NCBI GenBank assembly: GCA_946479435.1
Contig: CAMLFX010000040.1
Coordinates: forward strand, 1-25,487
From: an uncultured Sphingobacteriales bacterium
Lineage (GTDB): Bacteria > Bacteroidota > Bacteroidia > Chitinophagales > Chitinophagaceae
DNA: 25,487 bases
Reading direction: 5' to 3'
Below are positions 8,250-16,756 of this stretch, one piece after another. Under the pieces are notes generated by a model. It made no database searches. It was not told the origin of the DNA and worked only from the letters and a program-made list of their open reading frames with translations. Position numbers and translations under genes: made by a program. Numbering within the stretch: position 1 is the stretch's first letter; the number at the start of each line of letters is the position of its first letter.

Positions 8250-9359
8250 TTATTCGTATTGTGGTAAGATATTAAAACCTGCGTCTTTCAACGTTTTTTC
8301 GCGCTTGAATGATTCAAGATCGTATGTTACCATTTCATGAACAAGTTCTTTCAGTGTGTATTTGGGTTCCCAACCCAGTTTTTGTTTTGCTTTTGTGGCA
8401 TCGCCTATCAATAACTCCACCTCTGTAGGGCGGAAATAAACAGGATCAACAAATACTACTTGCTGACCTTCTTTAAAGATTGGTTCTTTAGAAGATTTGA
8501 TGTAGCCAATTTCATCTACGCCTTCGCCAATAAATTCCAATTCTACATCTAATACTTCAAACGACATTTTAATGAAGTCTCTTACTGTAGTTGTAATACC
8601 TGTTGCTACAACATAATCTTCAGCTGTATCTTGTTGCAACATTAGCCACATAGCTTCTACATAATCTTTGGCGTGCCCCCAATCACGTTGGGCATTCAAA
8701 TTGCCCACATACAGTTTATCTTGCAAGCCTAAAGCCATTTGCGCTACTGCACGTGTTATTTTGCGGGTAACAAATGTTTCACCTCTTAACGGGCTTTCGT
8801 GGTTGAAAAGAATACCATTACAAGCAAACATATCGTAAGCCTCACGGTAGTTTACCATTATCCAGTAAGCGTATAATTTGGCTACTCCATAGGGTGAGCG
8901 AGGGTAGAATGGTGTTTTTTCGGATTGTGGTACTTCCTGAACCAAGCCATACATTTCTGATGTAGATGCCTGGTAGATCCTTGTCTTTTTAGTCAGATTC
9001 AACAATCTGACAGCTTCTAAAATACGTAAAGTGCCTATTCCATCTGCATTAGCTGTATATTCGGGTGTATCAAAGCTCACCTTAACATGGCTCATGGCAC
9101 CAAGGTTGTATATTTCGTCAGGTTGCACATCTTGTATTATGCGTATAAGATTGGTGCTATCGGTCAAATCTCCGTAATGTAGTATGAAGCGTCGGTTAGA
9201 GAAATGAGGGTCCTCGTAAATGTGGTTAATTCTGTTTGTATTGAATAAAGAACTTCTTCTTTTGATACCATGAACCGTATATCCCTTATTTAACAATAAT
9301 TCTGCAAGGTATGCGCCATCTTGACCTGTTATTCCTGTAATGAGTGCGACTTTTGACAT
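8250..9359 (-). CDS. gmd: GDP-mannose 4,6-dehydratase
   Basis: Gmd converts GDP-D-mannose to GDP-4-keto-6-deoxy-D-mannose, the branch-point intermediate for L-fucose, D-rhamnose, perosamine and colitose. This 369-residue protein shows the N-terminal NADP-binding loop [14 protein letters not shown] (residues 9-22), the family signature [12 protein letters not shown], the active-site triplet region STSEMYG with Thr133 and Glu135, and Tyr157 with Lys161 (YGVAK). It also has the [16 protein letters not shown] segment typical of Gmd. The length and all motifs are standard, and there is a clear ATG start. It is the first gene of the unit gmd, fcl and the small secreted protein. It is divergent from the export operon, with a 182-base gap that should hold promoters for both directions. 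Confidence 0.96.
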   Translation of the reverse strand: MSKVALITGITGQDGAYLAELLLNKGYTVHGIKRRSSLFNTNRINHIYEDPHFSNRRFILHYGDLTDSTNLIRIIQDVQPDEIYNLGAMSHVKVSFDTPEYTANADGIGTLRILEAVRLLNLTKKTRIYQASTSEMYGLVQEVPQSEKTPFYPRSPYGVAKLYAYWIMVNYREAYDMFACNGILFNHESPLRGETFVTRKITRAVAQMALGLQDKLYVGNLNAQRDWGHAKDYVEAMWLMLQQDTAEDYVVATGITTTVRDFIKMSFEVLDVELEFIGEGVDEIGYIKSSKEPIFKEGQQVVFVDPVYFRPTEVELLIGDATKAKQKLGWEPKYTLKELVHEMVTYDLESFKREKTLKDAGFNILPQYE

Positions 9360-9541
9360 AGTGGGCTAAAAATACATTTTTTATCAACATGTAAAAAACA
9401 ATGTAAATCAAATAATGATTTTAATCATCGTTTCCTATTTTAGCCGTGAATCGCTGTGTTAACGATATGCAAAGCATAGCAATTTTTTGCAGAATTAAAT
9501 ATTTTCATGCAATCTTTGACAATTGATAAATATAAGCATAT
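9360..9541. other. divergent intergenic region between gmd and the export operon
   Basis: This 182-base AT-rich spacer carries no reading frame of note. A short inverted repeat lies at 9415-9428 (ATGATT, two bases, AATCAT) and could be an operator or chance in AT-rich DNA. A candidate rightward promoter is listed separately. Leftward towards gmd I see only a poor TATTTTTA-like element close to the start codon. Confidence 0.5.
9486..9518 (+). promoter_or_regulatory. candidate Bacteroidota promoter for the polysaccharide export operon
   Basis: TTTG at 9486-9489, a 21-base spacer and AATCTTTG at 9511-9518 match the Bacteroidota TTTG / TAnnTTTG pattern with one mismatch in the -7 box. This would place transcription start near 9525, about 17 bases before the first ATG of the operon. 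It was identified by eye only, and such short AT-rich patterns arise often by chance. Confidence 0.38.
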
Positions 9542-10375
9542 ATGCGATATAAGTATAGCGTTGTATTTTTGTTTTTAATATTATTTGTAGCGGCATGTTC
9601 TGTGCCTGAGCAGACTGTATATTTTAAAGACAATAGAAAAACTGATACTACGGTATTAATAACGGAGATCATGCCCTATAAACAAAGCCTGATACAACCC
9701 GATGATATCCTGGCAATAAATATATCGAGCATCAGTGATTTTACCGAAAAGACTCCTGTAAAGATATTTAATGACGGAGGTATTGAATATACCCTGACAC
9801 CTAATATAGGTGGTAACGGTGGTGGCGGTGGCGCTGGTGGTGGTAACCAAAAAGGATTTCTTGTTGATCCGGATGGATTCATTGATTATCCTGTAATAGG
9901 TAAGTTACATGTTGCAGGTATGACTTTAAGGCAAATTAAAACCGAAATTGGGCAGCGTCTTAAATCTGAATATATAAAAGACCCTGTGGTTGAGGTGCGT
10001 ATATTGAACTACAAGGTAACTGTAATAGGTGAGGTACGCTATCCTGGTGTGGTTATAGCCCCTAATCACAGAATGAACGTTATGGAGGCCCTGGCTGCCG
10101 CAGGTGATATTATGTTATCAGGCAGAAGAGATAATGTAATGGTAATAAGAGAAGTTGACGGCAAAAGACAATTTGCCCGTATAGATCTGAGTAGCCGTAG
10201 CGCATTTACCAATCCTTATTTTGTTTTAAAGCAAAACGATATAGTATATGTAGAAGCTGCAGCAGCTGTTAGGCAGGGCAGTAACAATCAGTTTGTGAAG
10301 TTTTATTTACCAGTTATATCAGGCCTACTTGGTTTGTTAGGTGGTATATATGCAGTTTCTCAAATAAGTAAATAA
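9542..10375 (+). CDS. Wza-like outer-membrane polysaccharide export lipoprotein
   Basis: This 277-residue OPX-family protein would form or contribute to the outer-membrane channel through which the polymer leaves. The N-terminus is a lipoprotein signal with a VAAC lipobox, giving lipidated Cys19. The polysaccharide export domain spans about 48-152, followed by an SLBB-type segment (VTVIGEVRYPGVVIAP, about 159-174). A Gly-rich stretch at about 90-101 sits inside the export domain. The C-terminus ends with a hydrophobic helix (about 254-272, YLPVISGLLGLLGGIYAV), common in Bacteroidota versions, which may span a membrane. It is the first gene of the export operon, 28 bases before the wzc-like gene, with which it would pair physically. 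It is shorter than E. coli Wza, as usual in this phylum. Confidence 0.9.
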   Translation: MRYKYSVVFLFLILFVAACSVPEQTVYFKDNRKTDTTVLITEIMPYKQSLIQPDDILAINISSISDFTEKTPVKIFNDGGIEYTLTPNIGGNGGGGGAGGGNQKGFLVDPDGFIDYPVIGKLHVAGMTLRQIKTEIGQRLKSEYIKDPVVEVRILNYKVTVIGEVRYPGVVIAPNHRMNVMEALAAAGDIMLSGRRDNVMVIREVDGKRQFARIDLSSRSAFTNPYFVLKQNDIVYVEAAAAVRQGSNNQFVKFYLPVISGLLGLLGGIYAVSQISK

Positions 10376-10403
10376 TATATTGTATATACATACATAGGCC
10401 CAA

Positions 10404-12743
10404 ATGGAGTACCAACCAATAAATATAAATAATCAGGCTTCGAGATCAGAAATTACTTTTAATTTCAAAAGGTATTTAGGTTCCTTACTAGGCAATTGGT
10501 ATTGGATTTTATTATCTGTTGTAATCTTCCTTATTGCAGCTTATTTGTATCTGCAAGCTACAAAGCCATTATATCTTATTAAAAGCTCACTTTTAATATC
10601 GGAAGAAGTAAGTGCTACAAGTGGTGTATTGGATAAGCTGGATATAATACCGAAAAAGCCGGTTAATCTATATAACGAGATTAATCTGTTAAGATCGGAA
10701 GATATTGTTACACAGGCTGTAGATTCACTAGGCCTTAATATTTCTTATTTTACCACAGTTAAATTGCGTGAGAAAGAACTTTATGGCGACTGTCCGGTAA
10801 AAGTTCAATTTCAGGCACCCGGGTTTCTAGGTAATAGAAAAGACCTGACAATACAATATGCCACAAATGGTACCTTTAAGGTAACGGAAGATGGTAAGAC
10901 ATTTGCTGTTCCTGTCGATACATGGGTAACACGCCCTTATGGTACTTTTAGAATAGTGTTTAATGAAATGGAGGGAGGAGATAGCTATTTATCTAATCCT
11001 ATTTCAATTATTATAACTAATAATAGCCGCACGGTACAAGATATGCTTGGTAATTTCCAGGTGGTTTCAGCTGATGGACGTACAAGTGTAATTGACCTGT
11101 TATATAAAGATAATCTTCCGGCAAGAGGGGTGGATTTTCTGAATGTTGTTATTGCATTATATTATAGAACCAAGTTAGCGAACATCGATAAATCGGTGCA
11201 AAGCGCCAGGGACTTCATCAATTCGCGTAAAAATGATATGATGAGGAACCTCAAAGCTGTTGATTCGGCTGTTGAGAGTATTAAATTGACAGTAGATGTA
11301 ATTGACCCGGGACAACAAACTACAACAATTGTTACTGAAAAAAAGAATACACAAAAAGAGCTAGACGAGCTTTATACCAAAAGAAAATCACTTATAAACC
11401 TGAGAAATCTTCTTCTGAACAGCGATTATGAGATCATAGTTCCTTTAGGCCTTGAAGATGAAATATTGAAGGGACTGGTAAGCCAGTATAATCAATTAGT
11501 TCAAAAACTAGGAACGCAAGAGCAAGTGCAGGAATTGGGCAGGAGCAATCCATTTCTTATTCAAACACAAATAGAATTGGAAGCTTTGAAAAGGAGGATA
11601 CTGGATGTTTTAAGCCGTATATCTGATGAAATAAATAATAATATTGAGGTTACTACGCGTATTGAAACTAAGTCTGACCAAAATGCAAGAAATATTGCAG
11701 GCGCGGACAGGCAAATAACCGAAGTAAAACGTGGTTATGATGTGCTTCAAAACATGTACCTGTATCTATACCAAAAGGGCATTGAAAATGAGTTGACTGC
11801 ATATAATGAATCTAATAAATCGAAGGTATTAATACCTCCGTATGCGGGCAGCAGTCCAATTAGCCCTATTAAGAATAATATTTACGGGCTGGCTTTCTTC
11901 CTGGGGCTTATACTGCCAATATTCATATTGTTCCTGTTAGAGTTGCTGAACAAACGTATTCTGCATGAAAATGATATTGTGATGCTTACAGATATCCCGA
12001 TGTTAGGAATTGTGAGCCATATTAAGCAGGAAGATATGAAGTATGGTAGCGTGGCTATAAACTCAACCAATTCTGTAACAAATAAAATAGTTTCTGAACA
12101 GTTCAGAACTATGCGTACAAACCTTGAACTGCCTCCCTTTATCAATAATAATAAGATTATTACGGTAACTTCTTCGGATAGTGGTGACGGTAAAACATTT
12201 ACAGCTGTAAATCTGGGCCTTATTCTGGCATTAAGTACCAAGCGCGTTATCATTCTGGAATTTGACTTGCGCAAACCAAAACTATTCGAATCTTTAAATA
12301 TTGAAAGCGGCCCGGGTGTTTGCGATTACTTAAATGGTAATGCAGAGCTAAAAAATATTATTAAGCGTTCAGGTTTGCATAATAACCTATATGTAGTTAG
12401 TTGCGGTAACATACCAAGCAACCCCGGTGACTTGCTTACTTATCCATCAACCTTGCAGTTAATAAATGATCTTCAAGAGATGTTTGACGTAATAATAATA
12501 GATACACCACCGGTATCTATTGTTACAGATACATTAATCATTTCTAAGTATGCGAATATCAACCTGTTTGTAGTAAGACAAGCAAAAACTTATAAAAGTG
12601 AACTTGCAGAATTTAATAGCTTGTATGTTGAAAATAAAATACATAATCCTGCTATCATCTTCAACGGGGTGAAATTTTTAAAGAGGTACGGATATTTTGG
12701 AGATCCGTTTAAAACATATGAGTCGCACCTTTTAAAAAGATAA
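10404..12743 (+). CDS. Wzc-like polysaccharide co-polymerase with BY-kinase domain
   Basis: This 779-residue inner-membrane protein controls chain length and export, and would contact the Wza-like channel. A Wzz-type domain lies between transmembrane helices at about 33-51 and 493-514, and the periplasmic part has long coiled-coil helices (about 260-470). The C-terminal cytoplasmic tyrosine-kinase domain has a Walker A at 590-598 (SSDSGDGKT, Lys597), a Walker A' around 618-624 (LEFDLRKP, Asp621) and a Walker B ending at Asp700 (VIIIDTPP). The extreme C-terminus has only about three tyrosines (RYGYFGDPFKTYES) rather than a dense cluster, so autophosphorylation capacity may be modest. The kinase is fused to the co-polymerase, as in Gram-negative Wzc. 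What is unusual is that an ABC exporter follows directly downstream. Confidence 0.93.
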   Translation: MEYQPININNQASRSEITFNFKRYLGSLLGNWYWILLSVVIFLIAAYLYLQATKPLYLIKSSLLISEEVSATSGVLDKLDIIPKKPVNLYNEINLLRSEDIVTQAVDSLGLNISYFTTVKLREKELYGDCPVKVQFQAPGFLGNRKDLTIQYATNGTFKVTEDGKTFAVPVDTWVTRPYGTFRIVFNEMEGGDSYLSNPISIIITNNSRTVQDMLGNFQVVSADGRTSVIDLLYKDNLPARGVDFLNVVIALYYRTKLANIDKSVQSARDFINSRKNDMMRNLKAVDSAVESIKLTVDVIDPGQQTTTIVTEKKNTQKELDELYTKRKSLINLRNLLLNSDYEIIVPLGLEDEILKGLVSQYNQLVQKLGTQEQVQELGRSNPFLIQTQIELEALKRRILDVLSRISDEINNNIEVTTRIETKSDQNARNIAGADRQITEVKRGYDVLQNMYLYLYQKGIENELTAYNESNKSKVLIPPYAGSSPISPIKNNIYGLAFFLGLILPIFILFLLELLNKRILHENDIVMLTDIPMLGIVSHIKQEDMKYGSVAINSTNSVTNKIVSEQFRTMRTNLELPPFINNNKIITVTSSDSGDGKTFTAVNLGLILALSTKRVIILEFDLRKPKLFESLNIESGPGVCDYLNGNAELKNIIKRSGLHNNLYVVSCGNIPSNPGDLLTYPSTLQLINDLQEMFDVIIIDTPPVSIVTDTLIISKYANINLFVVRQAKTYKSELAEFNSLYVENKIHNPAIIFNGVKFLKRYGYFGDPFKTYESHLLKR

Positions 12744-12809
12744 TAGAAATCAGTTTTTAGTAATTGCGTATTAACACTATATTTATGAGAATAATATTAT
12801 TAATAACGC

Positions 12810-13673
12810 ATGTCAGTATCATCTGAATTACAAAGTGAAAGATGGACGGAGGTTATAGAGCCAGAGAAAAGTATATTTAATATAAACCTTAAAGAGGTTT
12901 GGAATTATAGAGATTTGCTAATGTTGCTTGTACGGCGTGATTTTGTTGCAACGTACAAGCAAACTATTTTAGGACCTATCTGGTTCTTTGCACAGCCTAT
13001 ACTCACTACCATTACATTCGCTATTGTATTTGGGCGCATAGCGGGCGTATCAACTGATGGCTTACCAATGTTTCTGTTTTATATGGCGGGCATCACATTA
13101 TGGAACTATTTTTCGGAATGCCTGAACCGGACAGCGACTGTCTTTAAAGACAACAGTTCGATATTTGGCAAAGTATATTTCCCAAGGCTTGTTATGCCAT
13201 TATCAATAGTGGCATCAAACCTTGTAAAGTTGGCTATACAGCTATTGTTATTTTTCGTTGTATGGGTATATTACCTCATAACAACAGATGCAGTACATCC
13301 TAATGCAGCTATTTTTTTATTTCCAGTATTAATATTGATGATGGGAGTGCTGGGTTTGGGTTTGGGTATGATCATTTCTTCGTTAACAAGCAAATACCGC
13401 GATCTTATTTTTCTATTGACCTTTGGTGTACAACTACTGATGTATGCAACGCCCGTTATTTATCCTTTGTCAAGCATAGGGGAAAAATACCAATGGTTAA
13501 TAATGGCTAACCCAATGACAGCTATTATTGAAACATTTAAATACGGTTTTTTAGGCAAAGGTTATTTTAGTGTGCCTTTATTAATGTACAGCTTTATCTT
13601 CACCCTGGTAGCAATAATTTTAGGGGTATTGATTTTTAATAAGGTTGAAAGGGATTTTATTGATACGGTTTAA
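12810..13673 (+). CDS. wzm: ABC-2 type polysaccharide export permease (Wzm)
   Basis: This 287-residue inner-membrane permease has about six hydrophobic helices spread from residue 50 to the C-terminus. The N-terminal amphipathic stretch is followed by LLMLLVRRDFVATYKQTILGP, typical of Wzm/TagG/KpsM permeases, and the ILGPIWFFAQPI motif begins the first helix. With the next gene it would form the transporter that moves a lipid-linked glycan across the inner membrane. It lies 66 bases after the wzc-like stop and 9 bases before wzt. Its presence implies that the polymer is completed on the cytoplasmic face. No Wzx flippase or Wzy polymerase is seen in the window, which supports ABC-dependent export. 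Confidence 0.93.
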   Translation: MSVSSELQSERWTEVIEPEKSIFNINLKEVWNYRDLLMLLVRRDFVATYKQTILGPIWFFAQPILTTITFAIVFGRIAGVSTDGLPMFLFYMAGITLWNYFSECLNRTATVFKDNSSIFGKVYFPRLVMPLSIVASNLVKLAIQLLLFFVVWVYYLITTDAVHPNAAIFLFPVLILMMGVLGLGLGMIISSLTSKYRDLIFLLTFGVQLLMYATPVIYPLSSIGEKYQWLIMANPMTAIIETFKYGFLGKGYFSVPLLMYSFIFTLVAIILGVLIFNKVERDFIDTV

Positions 13674-13682
13674 GCTTAAAAT

Positions 13683-14951
13683 ATGTCGGTAATTATTAAG
13701 GTTGAAAATATTGGTAAGCTTTATAAACTGGGTGAAGTAGGAACCGGCGCATTGGCGCATGATATAAGTCGCTGGTGGGCCAGGGTACGGGGGAAAGAAG
13801 ACCCATTTGCGAAAATTGCACAGACCAACGATCGTACTAAGAAGAGTAATAATGATTATGTGTGGGCGCTTAAAAATGTAAGTTTCGACGTACAGGCAGG
13901 AGAGATATTAGGTATAATAGGGCGTAATGGTGCTGGCAAGTCAACCCTGTTAAAAATACTTTCCAAGGTAACGAAACAGACTGAAGGTAGTATAAAATTA
14001 AAAGGTAAGATAGCCTCTCTATTAGAGGTAGGTACCGGTTTCCATCCTGAACTTACAGGAAGAGAAAATGTTTTTTTGAATGGTGCCATATTGGGTATGA
14101 CTAAAGCCGAGATTAAATCACGATTTGATGAAATTGTGAATTTTGCCGGTGTTGAACGATACATTGATACACCTGTGAAACGTTACAGTAGTGGTATGTA
14201 TGTGCGCCTGGCCTTTGCTGTGGCTGCACATCTTGAACCGGAAATATTGATAATAGATGAAGTACTTGCGGTAGGTGATCTGGAATTCCAGAAGAAATGC
14301 CTGAACAAAATGAAAGATGTTAGTGAAAATCATGGTCGTACAGTTTTATTTGTAAGCCATGATCTTAATGCTATCAAATCTTTGACCACAAGATGTATAT
14401 TAATGAATCAGGGTACTGTAGGATATATTGGAACTCCTGATGATGCGGTAAGAAGATACCTGGACAGATACGATGATACAGAGGCTGAATTTAAAAATGT
14501 TGATAAAAGCAAACCTAATATAAGTTCTGTTTCGCTCACTACTTCAAAGGAAGGTGGTATACAATATTTTGGATACGAGATGATCCTTACAGCCCGCGTG
14601 AACATACCCGAGCCAATGGATGCTTTAGAAATGTCTTACGAGTTGGTTAAGACAGACACTAACGAACCAATAGCGTATAACTTCTTTTCTACCAGCGGCA
14701 CTATGGGCGACCTGAAAGGAAGGTCAGGTTCTTTCGATGTGAATATCAAAATACCTTCCCTAAGGTTGTATCGTGGTGAATATTATGTAAAGTTTAATCT
14801 TTCAGACCCACGTGGTAAAGTAGTGTTTCAAAGAATTGAAAAGTCACTGCCGTTCGAGGTGTTTATGTATGATATATATAATGAATGGGGGTTTGCAGAC
14901 GGTATTTGCAAATACATTGAAGAAAGTACATTAGAAATAAGCAAACAATAA
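13683..14951 (+). CDS. wzt: ABC transporter ATPase with C-terminal glycan-binding extension (Wzt)
   Basis: This ATPase subunit pairs with the upstream permease. The nucleotide-binding domain shows Walker A GRNGAGKS (80-87), signature YSSGM (168-172), Walker B LIIDE (189-193) and the H-loop His226 (FVSHD). At 422 residues it is far longer than a bare ATPase. Residues from about 265 to the end form a beta-rich domain like the C-terminal carbohydrate-binding domain of E. coli O8/O9a Wzt, which recognises the finished, often end-capped, chain before export. This suggests that the polymer carries a specific terminal feature, but I see no methyltransferase or kinase for capping in the window. The stop overlaps the next ATG (TAATG), indicating translational coupling. 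Confidence 0.93.
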   Translation: MSVIIKVENIGKLYKLGEVGTGALAHDISRWWARVRGKEDPFAKIAQTNDRTKKSNNDYVWALKNVSFDVQAGEILGIIGRNGAGKSTLLKILSKVTKQTEGSIKLKGKIASLLEVGTGFHPELTGRENVFLNGAILGMTKAEIKSRFDEIVNFAGVERYIDTPVKRYSSGMYVRLAFAVAAHLEPEILIIDEVLAVGDLEFQKKCLNKMKDVSENHGRTVLFVSHDLNAIKSLTTRCILMNQGTVGYIGTPDDAVRRYLDRYDDTEAEFKNVDKSKPNISSVSLTTSKEGGIQYFGYEMILTARVNIPEPMDALEMSYELVKTDTNEPIAYNFFSTSGTMGDLKGRSGSFDVNIKIPSLRLYRGEYYVKFNLSDPRGKVVFQRIEKSLPFEVFMYDIYNEWGFADGICKYIEESTLEISKQ

Positions 14952-15796
14952 TGACTGGAAATAAAGATAAAGTTATGGACATCGTCATTGGTATAGATAA
15001 AGGGTTTATACAGCACGGTATGGTAATGCTGGCATCTTTATTTATGAATAATAAAGACATCCATATAAATCTTTATGTACTGCATACCAGTTTTTTTCCT
15101 GACCTGAAGCATATACAAGATCTGGAGAAAAAGTATGATGCCAATATTTACATGGTAACTGTAAAAGCTGCAGACCTGGGAAATGTAAAAGTAGATGGGC
15201 ATATAAGTATCGCAACTTACTATAGGCTATTGATAGGAGAATTATTACCACAAACTTGCGAGAAAGTAATGTATCTGGATTGTGATATGGTAATAGTGGG
15301 ATCATTATTGCCATTTTGGGAAACGGAAGTAAGTGGGGATTATATTGTAGCTGCCATACCAGAACTGGAAAGTGAAACAAAGCACTTGATTGGTATAAAA
15401 CCAGATGAAGAATATTTTAATGCAGGGGTATTACTGATTGATCTTAAGAAATGGAGAAATGTGGATATGGGTAGGCAATTAACTCAATATCTTGATGGTA
15501 ACAGAGATAAAATTAAGTACTGGGACCAGGATGTGCTAAATGCAGTATTGATAAATAAATGGAAGATTTTGGGTAAAGAGTGGAACTACATCACACGCTA
15601 TATATATCCTGAAAAAATTGATCCTGTTATTATACACTATGCAGGGCAAAACAAACCATGGACCATAGGATATGAAGATCCTTTCGGGCATTACTACTTC
15701 AAATACCTGAAGGCTACCCCATATTACGGGAAATATGTAATGGGTAAATTGGAGCGTAAGGTGGGTAGCTTTATAAATAAATTGACCGGCAAATGA
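14951..15796 (+). CDS. GT8 family glycosyltransferase
   Basis: This 281-residue cytoplasmic retaining glycosyltransferase of the LgtC/GspA type probably adds hexose from a UDP-sugar. The nucleotide- and metal-binding motif is YLDCDMVIVG with Asp110 and Asp112. Further family features are FNAGVLLIDLKKWR, WDQDVLNAV, and the C-terminal metal and diphosphate motif HYAGQNKPW. A short tail of about 30 basic residues after it may bind the membrane. The ATG overlaps the wzt stop and its own stop overlaps the next start (ATGA), so it is tightly coupled to its neighbours. The donor (glucose or galactose type) cannot be decided from the sequence. Confidence 0.92.
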   Translation: MTGNKDKVMDIVIGIDKGFIQHGMVMLASLFMNNKDIHINLYVLHTSFFPDLKHIQDLEKKYDANIYMVTVKAADLGNVKVDGHISIATYYRLLIGELLPQTCEKVMYLDCDMVIVGSLLPFWETEVSGDYIVAAIPELESETKHLIGIKPDEEYFNAGVLLIDLKKWRNVDMGRQLTQYLDGNRDKIKYWDQDVLNAVLINKWKILGKEWNYITRYIYPEKIDPVIIHYAGQNKPWTIGYEDPFGHYYFKYLKATPYYGKYVMGKLERKVGSFINKLTGK

Positions 15797-16755
15797 GCTT
15801 TGTAAATGATCTTGTCCATAGGGTTTATTACAAACTTGGCTACAGCTACAGGTATAATAAGTTTCGCAAAATATATAGGCCAGAGATAAAGGATATATAT
15901 GCAGGCAAAAAACTGTTAACAGGCAGCGAGGGGAATGATTTGATTGGAGAGAAGCTTCAAACCAGCGAACCCTTTTTTGCAGCAAGACTCGGTTCGGTTG
16001 AGTTAGGAATCATTTATAACTATTTCCTGTATAAAGGTAAGCACGTTGATTGGGATGAAGGATGTGTTTTGAACATGAAGCGGAATGCAGGATTTTTTCC
16101 CACTGATAATAAGCATTTAATACGCTATTGTGAAGAAATGCTGGCACATATAGCGAAGGTAGATTTAATGGGAGTGTGGCATAATGAAGGGGAAGAAGAA
16201 ATATGTGAGCATTACTGTAGCAAGGATGCGCAATTCTGTGAACTTGTAGGCATAGAACCATTTTATTATCCTGGAAACCCCTGGAGCAAACAGTTGGCCG
16301 GCAAAAAGGTTTTGGTCATACATCCTTTTGAAGAGTCAATTAAACATCAATATATAAATAACCGTGAGCGACTTTTTCAGGACAATGCTAATATGCTGCC
16401 ATTGTTTGAACTAAAAACAATTAAAGCAGTACAGTCTATAGGTGGTGACGGGCATGGTTTTAAATCATGGTTTGATGCATATCAAAGTATGTGTCAACAA
16501 ATGGAAGAAACTGATTTTGATATTGCAATAATTGGTGCAGGGGCGTACGGGTTACCATTAGGCAGTTATGCAAAGCAATTAGGTAAACAGGCAATACATA
16601 TGGGTGGAGCATCGCAACTATTGTTTGGCATATTAGGGCAGCGTTGGTTGAATAGAAATGATATAAATATCTATTTTAATGAATTTTGGAAACGTCCATA
16701 CCCGCAGGAAACACCTGCAACTGCGCAGGATGTAGAAAATGCATGCTACTGGTAA
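15793..16755 (+). CDS. probable GT-D-like glycosyltransferase of uncharacterised family
   Basis: This 320-residue protein has no signal peptide or membrane helix. An N-terminal motif ARLGSVELG (residues 64-72, Arg65 and Glu70) resembles the R-x-G-x-x-E signature of GT-D (DUF1792-like) glycosyltransferases. A C-terminal Rossmann-like segment reads DIAIIGAGAYGLPLGSYAKQ (about 243-262), then KQAIHMGGASQLLFGILGQRW, with His269 and Gly-Gly near a possible nucleotide-sugar site. I recall similar unnamed proteins from O-antigen and capsule clusters but know of none with a tested activity. It sits between GT8 and GT2 genes with a 4-base overlap upstream, so a role in assembling the same glycan is likely. 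The GT-D assignment is inference from motifs. Polysaccharide modification is the alternative. Confidence 0.6.
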   Translation: MSFVNDLVHRVYYKLGYSYRYNKFRKIYRPEIKDIYAGKKLLTGSEGNDLIGEKLQTSEPFFAARLGSVELGIIYNYFLYKGKHVDWDEGCVLNMKRNAGFFPTDNKHLIRYCEEMLAHIAKVDLMGVWHNEGEEEICEHYCSKDAQFCELVGIEPFYYPGNPWSKQLAGKKVLVIHPFEESIKHQYINNRERLFQDNANMLPLFELKTIKAVQSIGGDGHGFKSWFDAYQSMCQQMEETDFDIAIIGAGAYGLPLGSYAKQLGKQAIHMGGASQLLFGILGQRWLNRNDINIYFNEFWKRPYPQETPATAQDVENACYW

Positions 16756-16756
16756 A

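Noticed and set aside
9809..9847. GGT-rich tract as a CRISPR or DNA repeat array
   Set aside because: It is a short in-frame glycine run within one gene, with no spacers and no repeated unit longer than a few bases.
11882..12274. 130-residue minus-strand frame inside the wzc-like gene
   Set aside because: It is antisense to the kinase Walker A region. The coding signal belongs to the plus strand.
15536..15985. 149-residue minus-strand frame across the GT8 and GT-D-like genes
   Set aside because: It spans two well-supported plus-strand genes that overlap by 4 bases. It has no start context or domain and is a shadow frame.
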